Positions 8,757 to 16,459 of a DNA stretch of 24,517 nucleotides are shown here, piece after piece. Position 1 is the first letter of the stretch; each line of letters begins with the position of its first letter. Position numbers and translations under genes: made by a program. Source of the DNA: Thermoplasmatales archaeon UBA509 (GTDB taxonomy: Archaea > Thermoplasmatota > Thermoplasmata > Thermoplasmatales > Thermoplasmataceae); NCBI GenBank assembly GCA_002498845.1, contig DAJC01000047.1, positions 1-24,517 on the forward strand. The letters are read 5' to 3'. Under the pieces are notes generated by a model that searched no databases, was not told the DNA's origin, and saw only the letters and a list, made by a program, of their open reading frames with translations.

Positions 8757-9596
8757 ATGTATCTACTCACTGGAGTGGTGAACGGCAAAAAAGAAGTACT
8801 TGTCAATGAGAACGGCCGTGTATACCGGTTTGCTGATGAAAAATCCAGACCTGCGTCAGCACTGGAAGCCATAATGAAGTGGAAAGATCTTGCCAGAGCT
8901 GACCGAATTGAGAACGGTTATAGATTCACCTATGATGTTCCCGTTGTCCCCGGTAAGATGTTCCTGCCGGCAGTAAATTTCAGGAGCCATTCCGCGGAGA
9001 CCTCGATGCAGGAACTGAAGGAACCGTATTTTTTCACAAAGTTCAGCCACACCCTTGTTCCACATAATGGCAGCGTCATAAGGCCCAGATATGTGGAAAG
9101 GTTCGACTACGAGGGTGAAATAGGAATCATCATTGGAAAGAGAGGGAAGTATATAGATGAGAAAGACGCAATGGATCACGTTTTCGGTTACACAATCGTT
9201 GATGATATCAGCCTGAGGGACTACCAGAACGCAGGCAGCCCGGTTTACGGGAAGGACTGGGTTCTTGGTAAAAATGCGGATACTGCGTTGCCAATGGGCC
9301 CATGGATTGTCCCCCGGGAAGAAAATGAGCCCTTCCACGCCACAATACAGACCAAAATCAACGGTAAGCTCAGGCAGGACGGAGATACTGATGACATGAT
9401 TTTCGGCCCTGCAAGGCTAATTTCACGCCTTTCAAGGGCAATAACCCTTGAACCGGGAGATCTCATATCCACAGGGACCCCAGCGGGCGTTGCAGAATAC
9501 GGAACCAGAGAATACCTGAAACCGGGAGATACCGTGGAGATCACAGTGAGTGGCATCGGTACCCTCAAGCATTCAGTGGTAGAAGATACGGCCTGA
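8757..9596 (+). CDS. Fumarylacetoacetate hydrolase (FAH) family protein
   Basis: 279 residues with a full FAH domain from about residue 65: PGKMFLPAVNFRSHSAE (65-81), the metal-binding acidic cluster RFDYEGEIGIIIG (115-127) with Glu119 and Glu121, the third acidic ligand in YTIVDDISLRDYQ (145-157, Asp150), KDWVLGKNADTALPMGPWIV (166-185), and the terminal STGTPAGV (238-245). Family members use a divalent metal to hydrolyse, decarboxylate or hydrate 2-oxo acids, for example in aromatic degradation or 2-keto-3-deoxy sugar acid dehydration. The family is clear; the substrate is not. It is separated by five bases from the HerA-like ATPase gene, an unusual pairing. Confidence 0.88.
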   Translation: MYLLTGVVNGKKEVLVNENGRVYRFADEKSRPASALEAIMKWKDLARADRIENGYRFTYDVPVVPGKMFLPAVNFRSHSAETSMQELKEPYFFTKFSHTLVPHNGSVIRPRYVERFDYEGEIGIIIGKRGKYIDEKDAMDHVFGYTIVDDISLRDYQNAGSPVYGKDWVLGKNADTALPMGPWIVPREENEPFHATIQTKINGKLRQDGDTDDMIFGPARLISRLSRAITLEPGDLISTGTPAGVAEYGTREYLKPGDTVEITVSGIGTLKHSVVEDTA

Positions 9597-9601
9597 GCCC
9601 C

Positions 9602-11515
9602 ATGTACAGAAGGGAGCCAGTTATTTCCAGTTCTGCTGAATCCTTACTGTCCGAAAAGGGCTGGAAGATTGGCAGAACACATGGCGGTAGTGCTGTCCGC
9701 CTGATTCCAGACCTCCTGTCCACACATGCTGCCGTAATGGGCAAGACTGGCAGTGGAAAATCAAATATCTTGAGGTTGATAATCTCCAGTATCATTCAAT
9801 CCTCAGATGGAAGCGTCATCATACTTGATCCGCATGGGGACGTGGCCACTGATGTTGCAAAAAGCTTCCCGGAATCCGCCATAATCATTCCGGCTAAATC
9901 GATTTTTATTGAAGAGGATGAAAGAACCATCACCATGAATCCGCTCCAGGGTGCTTCTGAAAACCCTGAGTTCTACACGGGATGGATAAGAGATACGTTT
10001 GCTTCAAACGGCGTGTTCTCGCAGGGAACCTGGGGGCCACGTCTTGAGGTTGTTTTTTCGGCAATTCTCGGAGAACTTATTCGAACCAGGAAAGACGTCA
10101 CTCTCCTGGATTTACTGGATCTTCTCCTGGACCAGAACAGGATAAGGAGATTCATGGCACAGGCAGGATCCCGTGAGCTTTCCGCATTTCTCAGGATGCT
10201 GTCCTCAGACTGGAGGGGATGGAATCAATACATCACAAGCTCCATCAACAAGATGATACCCCTCATAACGGATGGGGGGATAAGGAACCTTGTGGCGGGA
10301 AAACGTGATTCAACGGACTTCTCAGCCATGTTCGGGATGCCGGGCTCCCTGATCATACCTGAAATATGGAAAGGCAAGGTTTCTGAGGAATCCTACAAAA
10401 TCACCTCAATGCTCCTTCTACTGAAGCTCTGGAGTATACGGATACTCCAGGGGCAACACTCCAGACCAGTGTATGTTGTGGCGGATGAATCCCAGCTCCT
10501 TCCGGGAAATGCCATTGACCATATCCTTCGGGAGGGGAGAAAGTTCGGCATAAGGATCATAATGGCAACTCAGTTCATGGGCAGGGAAAATCCACAGCTG
10601 GAAAGCATACTTTCCAACGTTGGGTGCGTAATTTCTTTTTCCCTTGGTTTTACTGAGGCCAGAACAATCGCTTCGAACTTTTTCAGCGGCCCGCTGGAGA
10701 CAAGACTCCAAAATACACTGATGTCGCAGGGACCACGAAGAGCCGTCATATGGGCAAGAAACTCAAATGGGAATCATGGTCCGCTTTCGTTTATTCCTGA
10801 TTTATTTATTCCACGTGATGATGGGGTTAATCTGGATCAGCTGAGGGAACGCTCCGTAATGAAATACGGAACAAAGATTACCGGCATGCCTGAAAAAACT
10901 TCTGTGGACCTTCATCAGTACCTCATAGGCCAGGCTGCAGCTTTCTTCGGAAACCATGGATTGTTCATGGACACAGGAATGAAGATGGGAGTGAAAATAC
11001 CTGATGGCGTTGTGGACATGGGGGCATTCAGGATTATAGTCGAAGCTGAAGTTTCAGACCTTGTAAACCATTCCAGAATTGAAGAAAAAATAAGAAATTA
11101 CAGCGGATATAACATTCTTTTCATTCTTCCACCTGGAAATGCCCAGGCCCTGTTCATGAAGATTCTTGAGAAGGCATCCCGGGAAGTTGAAACTGAAAAT
11201 GCGGATTTGCTGAAATCTTTGAGCCATATATCAATTGCGGAATATTCTGGAGGCTTCAAGTTTCTGGCGGCAGGACGGTTGAGGCAGATGAGGTTATCTC
11301 ATCTGGAAAATGGAACATTCCGGACAACAATGCGGGAACTGGGAATGCAGGAAATCAGGGAGTTTCTTTTTTCCCGGATTTTATCAGCAGGTGATGGGCA
11401 TGTTGAATCTGATCTGGCCAGTCGTTTCGGGATTGAGAATGCTCGTCGTGCCACCCATCTGTTGCACAGGGATGGCAAACCTGACCTTATGAAAATAATG
11501 GGGGTTGAAGCGTGA
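9602..11515 (+). CDS. HerA/VirB4-like P-loop ATPase
   Basis: 637 residues. Walker A GKTGSGKS is at 47-54, followed by VIILDPHGD near 74-82, typical of the HerA/FtsK (DUF87/TraG-like) branch. Walker B VYVVADESQ sits near 289-297. The FGIRIIMATQFMGRENPQLE stretch near 315-334 is the sensor strand ending in Gln, and QGPRRAVIWARN near 376-387 could hold the arginine finger. Residues beyond about 400 form a C-terminal region I do not recognise. Relatives are hexameric DNA translocases that work with nucleases (HerA-NurA), in conjugation, or in anti-phage pairs. The next gene overlaps by four bases, so its product is probably the partner. No Mre11 or Rad50 gene is nearby, so this is unlikely to be the housekeeping HerA. 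Confidence 0.85.
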   Translation: MYRREPVISSSAESLLSEKGWKIGRTHGGSAVRLIPDLLSTHAAVMGKTGSGKSNILRLIISSIIQSSDGSVIILDPHGDVATDVAKSFPESAIIIPAKSIFIEEDERTITMNPLQGASENPEFYTGWIRDTFASNGVFSQGTWGPRLEVVFSAILGELIRTRKDVTLLDLLDLLLDQNRIRRFMAQAGSRELSAFLRMLSSDWRGWNQYITSSINKMIPLITDGGIRNLVAGKRDSTDFSAMFGMPGSLIIPEIWKGKVSEESYKITSMLLLLKLWSIRILQGQHSRPVYVVADESQLLPGNAIDHILREGRKFGIRIIMATQFMGRENPQLESILSNVGCVISFSLGFTEARTIASNFFSGPLETRLQNTLMSQGPRRAVIWARNSNGNHGPLSFIPDLFIPRDDGVNLDQLRERSVMKYGTKITGMPEKTSVDLHQYLIGQAAAFFGNHGLFMDTGMKMGVKIPDGVVDMGAFRIIVEAEVSDLVNHSRIEEKIRNYSGYNILFILPPGNAQALFMKILEKASREVETENADLLKSLSHISIAEYSGGFKFLAAGRLRQMRLSHLENGTFRTTMRELGMQEIREFLFSRILSAGDGHVESDLASRFGIENARRATHLLHRDGKPDLMKIMGVEA

Positions 11516-12444
11516 TACTGGAACTGGATAGCTTTGGTGATATCCCGGTGAATTCCATGCCCTTCATTCCCATAGTACCTGAGAACATTCGAGCTTCTTC
11601 CCTCGGCCTTAGAATACGTGATGAAAAATGGCCCACACTGAGGTATTTCATAGATTATGGAAACCATAGAATCAGGATCAAGGAATTTTTTATGGACTGG
11701 TTCTTCACGGGGTTTCCCAAGTCACTCATGAGCAGTTTCGCCGACGCCTATTCAAAGGTTTCCTTTTCAGTCTCCGGGGCAATGCAGATCTATTCTGGAA
11801 AGAATTACAGGAACAGCGACTCGGCATCGATTTATTATCACGGTACAACCATAGAGGCTGAATCATCCAATTCGATGAATCATGAGGAATTCGTGGAACT
11901 ATTCACCGGTAGTATGGTGGCTCTGGATGAAGCCTTTTGCCACGTGAATGAGATGCCGTTCCATGAACGATCGTTCTTTGCATCCGGCCATCATGGACAG
12001 TGGTACGAGGACGAAAGGATAGCTAGGCTTTCCTGGCAATCCGGTACCTCAGAACGTATTGTTCTTCCAGATGGCGAAATCTTGGATTCATCCAGCTTTG
12101 GCAAGATTAAGAATGAGTGCGGTGCACACTGCATAGCTATTCTCCAGAATAATGCCTATGAAGGGGTACTCTGGCTGGAAGCTGCACCCATTGGCACAAA
12201 AATCCCGCACGCATATTATAAACTCAGAGAGGGGGAAGGACTGTTCAATGAATTTCTGCACCTTTCAGAGAACTCCAGTGCAATGCTGATGGAACCATAT
12301 GGCCCGCAGGTTATGCAGTTCTTGCACGATGGGAGAATAATCACCGCAGCCATGAATCCCGGAATCCACTATCGGATAAAATCTGGAATACAGGATTTCA
12401 AGGAATCCATAATCAACACAATGGATGGAATATGCCGAATATGA
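11512..12444 (+). CDS. Unknown partner of the HerA-like ATPase, possibly a divergent NurA-like protein
   Basis: 310 residues, starting at GTG 11512 inside the stop of the ATPase gene. There is no signal peptide or membrane helix. I do not recognise it directly. NurA nucleases are about this size and sit beside HerA genes. Here YFIDYGNHRIRI (about 44-55) could take the place of the NurA motif I Asp, and VLPDGEILDSSSFGK (about 184-198) then CIAILQNNAYEG resembles the later D-G-S-L and strand elements. The canonical N-terminal D-G-S triplet and the later conserved Lys are not present as expected. A NurA-like assignment is therefore a hypothesis, and loss of nuclease activity is also possible. 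Confidence 0.7.
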   Translation: MILELDSFGDIPVNSMPFIPIVPENIRASSLGLRIRDEKWPTLRYFIDYGNHRIRIKEFFMDWFFTGFPKSLMSSFADAYSKVSFSVSGAMQIYSGKNYRNSDSASIYYHGTTIEAESSNSMNHEEFVELFTGSMVALDEAFCHVNEMPFHERSFFASGHHGQWYEDERIARLSWQSGTSERIVLPDGEILDSSSFGKIKNECGAHCIAILQNNAYEGVLWLEAAPIGTKIPHAYYKLREGEGLFNEFLHLSENSSAMLMEPYGPQVMQFLHDGRIITAAMNPGIHYRIKSGIQDFKESIINTMDGICRI

Positions 12445-12588
12445 TATGCAATTCACCCATGACAGACCTTGAGAATTCAGTTATCTTTAGTACAGGCAGA
12501 ATCAGGACAGTTGTGGAGTGCCGCATCCCATCCCTCTGCTTGAGGCATATGGGTGGAATTAAAACTTGATTCTTGAAGTAGAAATGTT

Positions 12589-12616
12589 CAAAAATAAAAA
12601 TAGGGTTCTTAACCCG
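12589..12616 (-). terminator. Hairpin plus T-rich terminator after the PadR gene
   Basis: On the minus strand the five-base stem GGGTT-AAG-AACCC (12615-12603) is followed by TATTTTTATTTTTGA, ten bases beyond the PadR stop codon. Confidence 0.55.
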
Positions 12617-12625
12617 TGAATTTGT

Positions 12626-13096
12626 TTACTGCTTTTTTTCCAGTATTCTGCTCAGTTTCTCGTTGATTTTGCTGAGCCTGGCCCTGTACGGTTCGATTTC
12701 CGCACCAAGATCTTCAAAGTAGGTTGTGTATGCATCCATTTCCTGAAGCATATCTTCCTGAGACGAAGGCGCTGCAAATGGAGAGAAATTCCTCCAGACA
12801 TCCCTTCTAACTGTCACCTCATCCTTGCCCCGCTCTGTAATCTGGTATCTTCCATCCTGGTTCCTGACAATATATCCATCCTCTTCCATTCTTGAAAGCA
12901 GGGGATATATGGAACCAGGACTGGGCTTCCACCATCCCATTGTCCTCTTTCCCATCTCGTCCATGATCTCGGAGCCCTTCATGGGCTTCTCATATACAAG
13001 ATTGAGTACAAAGGTTCTGAGACCTCCGAACATTCCGCGCCCTCTCATTCCGGTGGGTCCTTCGTATTCGCCCATCATGTGTCTTCTGTTATGCAT
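12626..13096 (-). CDS. PadR-family winged-helix transcriptional regulator
   Basis: 156 residues. After a Gly/Met/Arg-rich head (1-22) comes a PadR domain: TFVLNLVYEKPMKGSEIMDE (28-47), WWKPSPGSIYPLLSRMEEDG (55-74, the S-P-G-S-I-Y-P recognition helix typical of PadR), then the wing YIVRNQDGRYQITERG (75-90). The C-terminal 45 residues form a dimerising helix ending in Lys/Glu repeats. I start at ATG 13096 because longer readings would run through the promoter and operators; a GTG at 13108 is an alternative. PadR proteins are usually autorepressors that respond to small molecules. It follows the Rieske/cytochrome b operon on the same strand but has its own promoter and terminator. Confidence 0.88.
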   Translation of the reverse strand: MHNRRHMMGEYEGPTGMRGRGMFGGLRTFVLNLVYEKPMKGSEIMDEMGKRTMGWWKPSPGSIYPLLSRMEEDGYIVRNQDGRYQITERGKDEVTVRRDVWRNFSPFAAPSSQEDMLQEMDAYTTYFEDLGAEIEPYRARLSKINEKLSRILEKKQ

Positions 13097-13124
13097 TTCT
13101 CCGTGCACTTTATCACCAACAGTA

Positions 13125-13161
13125 TATCGATTACCGATATAAATAGATATCGAATACCGAT
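13125..13161 (-). promoter_or_regulatory. PadR-gene promoter with twin operator-like repeats
   Basis: Two copies of TATCGAWTACCGAT start at 13125 and 13148, 23 bases apart. The first is a perfect inverted repeat (TATCG-ATTAC-CGATA). The second, TATCG-AATAC-CGAT, differs only at the last arm base. Between them lies the minus-strand TATA box (TTTATA, 13143-13138), about 30 bases before GTG 13108. A repressor bound here would block TBP, so autoregulation by the PadR product is the natural reading. Confidence 0.6.
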
Positions 13162-13202
13162 TTCCATGGAAAATAATTGCAGAAAAATTTGCCCCGGTAT
13201 GT

Positions 13203-13460
13203 TCACATATCAAGTTCTCCGGCTGCCATTATGACAATGACGAAGCCAATGAATGAAAGTGTGACTGCTATCCAGCTGGCAATCTGGTGCGGGCCAACCT
13301 GGGAATTGAGCGTGGGGAATACTCTGTAGAAAATGAATACCGGCACAGAAATTATAAGTATCACTATTCCTGCAACAAGCTTGGCCAAGGCCATCTTTCT
13401 CTTCACTATGTCAGTTATCCATTCCTTCTGGCTTTCATTGCGTGAATATGGAGAATTCAT
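13203..13460 (-). CDS. Small membrane protein of the Rieske/cytochrome b operon
   Basis: 85 residues with a charged N-terminus (1-22) and two predicted membrane helices (about 24-46, LAKLVAGIVILIISVPVFIF, and about 60-82, IASWIAVTLSFIGFVIVIMA). No family is recognised. The start overlaps the preceding stop by four bases (ATGA), and GGGGTGG lies about ten bases upstream. It is the last gene of the Rieske/cytochrome b operon and probably a small subunit or assembly factor of that membrane complex, by context only. Confidence 0.65.
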   Translation of the reverse strand: MNSPYSRNESQKEWITDIVKRKMALAKLVAGIVILIISVPVFIFYRVFPTLNSQVGPHQIASWIAVTLSFIGFVIVIMAAGELDM

Positions 13461-13795
13461 ATTCCTGCCACCCCCAGTAAAATGTAAGCAAATGCGAAGA
13501 GGACAACCGGCATTATGATTGTGGGAAGGGAAATACCTTTCCTGCCCCAGGAGGTTCTCTGAACGGATATCAGGTAAAGAACCACCGACACCGTCACAAA
13601 TACCAGCGATATGATGAAGAGGTCACGCAGATAGGCACCATAATTTCCGAATATGGGTGAGACCATCTGGGAAATGGGTTCATGGTACATGTTTGCGATT
13701 GGCCTGACGATGAGGGTATAGAGAATGAGGGGGATGGCCCCAATCATGTATACAATCATTGATCCGTAGTACAGCCCAAGTGCCTTACTGTCCAT
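13457..13795 (-). CDS. Membrane protein of the Rieske/cytochrome b operon
   Basis: 112 residues with three predicted membrane helices: about 8-28 (YYGSMIVYMIGAIPLILYTL), about 55-75 (LRDLFIISLVFVTVSVVLYL) and about 90-109 (LPTIIMPVVLFAFAYILLGV). No family is recognised. I start at ATG 13795 because a strong GGGGGAGGTG Shine-Dalgarno sequence stands a few bases before it; the longer reading begins at a TTG inside that site. It overlaps the upstream gene by 11 bases and the downstream gene by four. Confidence 0.65.
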   Translation of the reverse strand: MDSKALGLYYGSMIVYMIGAIPLILYTLIVRPIANMYHEPISQMVSPIFGNYGAYLRDLFIISLVFVTVSVVLYLISVQRTSWGRKGISLPTIIMPVVLFAFAYILLGVAGI

Positions 13796-13988
13796 TCCTG
13801 ACACCTCCCCCAATGTAGCTTCTGAGCATTACCAGAATAACCATGGCGAACAGTATTAAGTTCACCGCCAGAAGTACGGCCCAGTAAACCTGCCCTGAAT
13901 AAGCATCGTAAAGGGCAAAATACCACATGGCCAGATCAATAGCAACCTGGATGGCGACCAAAATTCCAATAATTAATGATAATTTCAT
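13785..13988 (-). CDS. Tiny two-helix membrane protein after cytochrome b
   Basis: 67 residues. Helix one starts at the N-terminus (MKLSLIIGILVAIQVAIDLA), helix two covers about 33-57 (VYWAVLLAVNLILFAMVILV), and the tail is Gly/Arg-rich. No family is recognised. Its ATG overlaps the cytochrome b stop by four bases, so it is translationally coupled and probably made in step with cytochrome b. Size and position suit a small supernumerary subunit of the complex, which is inference. Confidence 0.65.
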   Translation of the reverse strand: MKLSLIIGILVAIQVAIDLAMWYFALYDAYSGQVYWAVLLAVNLILFAMVILVMLRSYIGGGVRNGQ

Positions 13989-15187
13989 TTCGCATCAGCG
14001 TCCTTTTTGGCAAACCTCATTGCATATACTGTGGCTATGGACACAAAGGTGATGCCCCACCACATATCCATTGTGAGCATTCTTGTCTGTGTGAGCCCGG
14101 GCTGTGTGTATCCCCATAGGGCCATAACTGGCAGGGCAATCAGGAAAAATACACCGAAAGCGGTGATCATAGGCCTGTCAAGCGCTCCCGATCCCTTGTA
14201 GCGATCAATGAATGGTACAATGAGCAGGAAGATAAAGTAGAACGTCACCAGAGGAACGCCTCCAGTGGAGAGTCCATAGCCTGCCAGATCCATCAGCTTG
14301 TACACGGGCATTATGTACCAGTCGGGAAAAGGTACGTCGCCATATGTCAGTGCTCCGTACCTGGCCGGAAGAACCTGCATGAATAGAGCAGAGAATATGA
14401 GGACTATACCAATGAACACTACGGAGACAAATATTGTGTAGAGAAGGTTTGCGGGGAACCATGGGATGTATTCTTTCTTGCTCTTCCTGCTCTGGCTGTC
14501 TTCTTCATCACCTATGCCGTGGGGCCCTGATTTTTCAAACAGGAAGAAATGCACCAGTATGAGCAGCACGATTACTGCAGAAACTGCAGTAACGTGAAGT
14601 GCAAGCAGATGCCCAAGGGTCGATGCCGTAGTCCCATTTCCTATGAGCATTGCCACCAGCCAGTTGGCCAGGCCTGGCAGCAACCTCCCAATGGCACTCC
14701 GTTCGATGAGGTTCTCCATCACATGCATTGCGGCTATGCCGATGTACGTCTCCTGAAGAAGATATCCAAGAATTGCAATGATATTTACAAGAATGAAGAG
14801 AATTACGCCGGTTATCCACTGGAGCCAGCGCCATTTTCCACGATATGATCCGGTGAAATAGTTCCTGAACATGTGAACGTAGACCAGCCCTACCATTGCG
14901 TAGGCCATGTAGAGATGTGATGTCAGGATAATATGTCCCAGGGGAACACCATCAATTATTGCTATGGTGGAAGAGTACGGATTACTTTGCTGATAATACA
15001 GGAACAGCATTATTCCTGAAAATGCCAGATACCCGAATGCTGCAAGAAGGAAAGCGCCTGTCCAGTAATCTATCCTGAGCTCCCTGCGGGATATGGGCCG
15101 CAATGATATGGTATAGGCCCCACCTGGCATTCTGTCTTCTTTCCACAGATCGGAGACATCGTACTGATTCTCCTCGTCAGGCGACAT
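13985..15187 (-). CDS. Cytochrome b (b6-like) of a Rieske/cytochrome b complex
   Basis: 400 residues, about nine membrane helices. The four haem-ligand histidines are in place: His91 and His105 (HX13H) in TM2, His198 and His213 (HX14H) in TM4. The 14-residue second spacing is that of cytochrome b6 rather than mitochondrial cytochrome b. The quinol-site motif appears as PDWY (288-291) in place of PEWY. The C-terminal half supplies the subunit-IV-type helices, so b6 and subunit IV are fused as in other prokaryotic cytochromes b. I chose ATG 15187, which has GGGGAG six bases upstream and shares one base with the Rieske stop (TGATG); a longer in-frame ATG lies at 15205. The role is quinol oxidation in the membrane with the Rieske protein. 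Confidence 0.9.
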   Translation of the reverse strand: MSPDEENQYDVSDLWKEDRMPGGAYTISLRPISRRELRIDYWTGAFLLAAFGYLAFSGIMLFLYYQQSNPYSSTIAIIDGVPLGHIILTSHLYMAYAMVGLVYVHMFRNYFTGSYRGKWRWLQWITGVILFILVNIIAILGYLLQETYIGIAAMHVMENLIERSAIGRLLPGLANWLVAMLIGNGTTASTLGHLLALHVTAVSAVIVLLILVHFFLFEKSGPHGIGDEEDSQSRKSKKEYIPWFPANLLYTIFVSVVFIGIVLIFSALFMQVLPARYGALTYGDVPFPDWYIMPVYKLMDLAGYGLSTGGVPLVTFYFIFLLIVPFIDRYKGSGALDRPMITAFGVFFLIALPVMALWGYTQPGLTQTRMLTMDMWWGITFVSIATVYAMRFAKKDADAK

Positions 15188-16008
15188 CAGAGGCTCCCCG
15201 GCCATGGGCCGTTGCTGCTGGAAACAACCACTGTCTTGTACATGTTCAGCCTGGAATCAAACAGAAGTTCAGTTCCTCCCGAGAGATTCTCCGATTCCAC
15301 CAGCTTACCATGAACTGCACCATCGGGCTGCCAGAGATGCCCCCTGATCACAGCGTTTACAGGGTTCATACCAGAAGCATAAATGTAACCGTTTGAGTCT
15401 GTTTCCAGAAGAACCTGCGGAAGTGAATGGTTTGCCGGACTTGGAGCAGGGCCGTCATTGTATAAATTATCCGCCCCCTTTGTGGGGTCGTACTGGCTCC
15501 CATGGCACTTGCAATACAGTAAACCATACGTTGGCCAGTTTGCAGATGTGTATCCGATGAGCTGGGCTTCAAATGGAATCGATTCGTGTGGGTGGTAATC
15601 CAGCAGGGGTACGGTGCATCCCAGATGCTGGCATATGCCACTGAGAGCCAGGATGCTGTCCCTGCCGGTGTATATTACCCCTGGCCCTGGAATCTTAATG
15701 CCGTGTAGCCGCATGAGGATGTTGGGTTCATCCTGCAGCGGATAATTGAAGGACATAATTGGATAACTGCTGGACGATGTGGTTGCAGAAGGTATCTGGG
15801 AAACAGTCACAGGGTTTCCAGAGGTGTCAACCAGTATTGCCTTTGGATATGAGCTGGTAACTGGCTGATTTCGACTTTTCGGAACGAAAAACCTTTCAAC
15901 CGATACCCCACCAACAAGCAGTGCACCCAGGGATGCAGCAGCACCCTTCAGGAACGTTCTTCGTGTCTGATCAACACCATTTGAATCTGTATCATCCTTT
16001 TCATTCAT
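15187..16008 (-). CDS. Rieske [2Fe-2S] protein with Tat signal anchor
   Basis: 273 residues. TRRTFLKG (15-22) followed by a hydrophobic stretch to about 37 is a twin-arginine signal, probably retained as a membrane anchor. The cluster boxes are CQHLGC (126-131) and CKCHGS (166-171): Cys126, His128, Cys166 and His169 are the expected [2Fe-2S] ligands, and Cys131-Cys168 the stabilising disulfide. The long insertion between the boxes (132-165) and the extended C-terminus resemble archaeal Rieske proteins of the SoxL/SoxF type. I start at ATG 16008 because GGGAG lies five bases upstream; ATG 16020 is in frame. It is first in the operon and pairs with cytochrome b to oxidise quinol and pass electrons to a carrier not encoded here. 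Confidence 0.92.
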   Translation of the reverse strand: MNEKDDTDSNGVDQTRRTFLKGAAASLGALLVGGVSVERFFVPKSRNQPVTSSYPKAILVDTSGNPVTVSQIPSATTSSSSYPIMSFNYPLQDEPNILMRLHGIKIPGPGVIYTGRDSILALSGICQHLGCTVPLLDYHPHESIPFEAQLIGYTSANWPTYGLLYCKCHGSQYDPTKGADNLYNDGPAPSPANHSLPQVLLETDSNGYIYASGMNPVNAVIRGHLWQPDGAVHGKLVESENLSGGTELLFDSRLNMYKTVVVSSSNGPWPGSL

Positions 16009-16042
16009 TTTATCTCCCATTTAGGAAAAGCTAACAGATTCA

Positions 16043-16054
16043 TCATATAAAATT
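16043..16054 (-). promoter_or_regulatory. TATA-box promoter of the Rieske/cytochrome b operon
   Basis: The minus strand reads TTTTATATGATG here, 35-45 bases before ATG 16008. This leaves a short leader that includes the GGGAG ribosome-binding site. Confidence 0.55.
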
Positions 16055-16130
16055 TTGACCCATAAGATATCAGGAATGCTACTGCGTGACAATCCGGAAA
16101 CTTTATTAAGAATGAGGAAGCCAGATATCC

Positions 16131-16146
16131 TGAAAACAAAAAAAAA
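16131..16146 (-). terminator. T-tract terminator of the SRP RNA gene
   Basis: On the minus strand nine consecutive T residues (16146-16138) follow the 3' strand of the closing helix, then GTTTTC. This is the usual archaeal termination signal. Confidence 0.6.
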
Positions 16147-16450
16147 CCGGACTCACCGGGATCGGACCAGATGTCCTGACAGGTGCCCCCTGCTTCCTCT
16201 CGATCCCGCACCCCTTCAGCATCAAGAGTCCAGGATACCGGTGCTCCCTTCCGGTCCTGGCGGGTTCTCCTGGTAAATCGGGATCTGCAGTTCCTTCGAT
16301 CTGCAATTCCCGAACCTTCGATCCGAAGGGACAGAACGTCATTGATTCCACAGGGCCTGCCAGAAGTCTGGTTGCCCTTTCCCGGCTGTCGCCCCCGCAT
16401 GTAGGCTTCGGGTAACAGGAAGTGTCTGGCTTCCCGGCCAAGTCCGGCTC
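16147..16450 (-). ncRNA. ffs: Signal recognition particle RNA (archaeal 7S)
   Basis: About 300 bases on the minus strand. The ends pair: CCGGACT just inside the 5' end (16447-16441) with AGTCCGG at the 3' end (16153-16147). The S-domain signature CCAGGACCGGAAGGGAGCAC (16260-16241) matches the helix 8 core C-C-G-G-A-A-G-G-x-A-G-C-A that binds SRP54. A hairpin with TGCAG/CTGCA arms around ATCGAAGGAA (near 16305-16285) is the likely helix 6 for SRP19. The 5' domain GGCCGGGAAGCCAGAC resembles the archaeal helix 3/4 loops. It functions in co-translational targeting of membrane proteins. Open frames across this stretch are incidental. The exact ends are estimated. Confidence 0.85.
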
Positions 16451-16459
16451 ATTGCAATT

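Noticed and set aside
12445..12588. Spacer after the ATPase partner gene, checked for a further small gene or RNA
   Set aside because: No convincing frame, tRNA or structured RNA is seen; the only clear signal nearby is the PadR-gene terminator.
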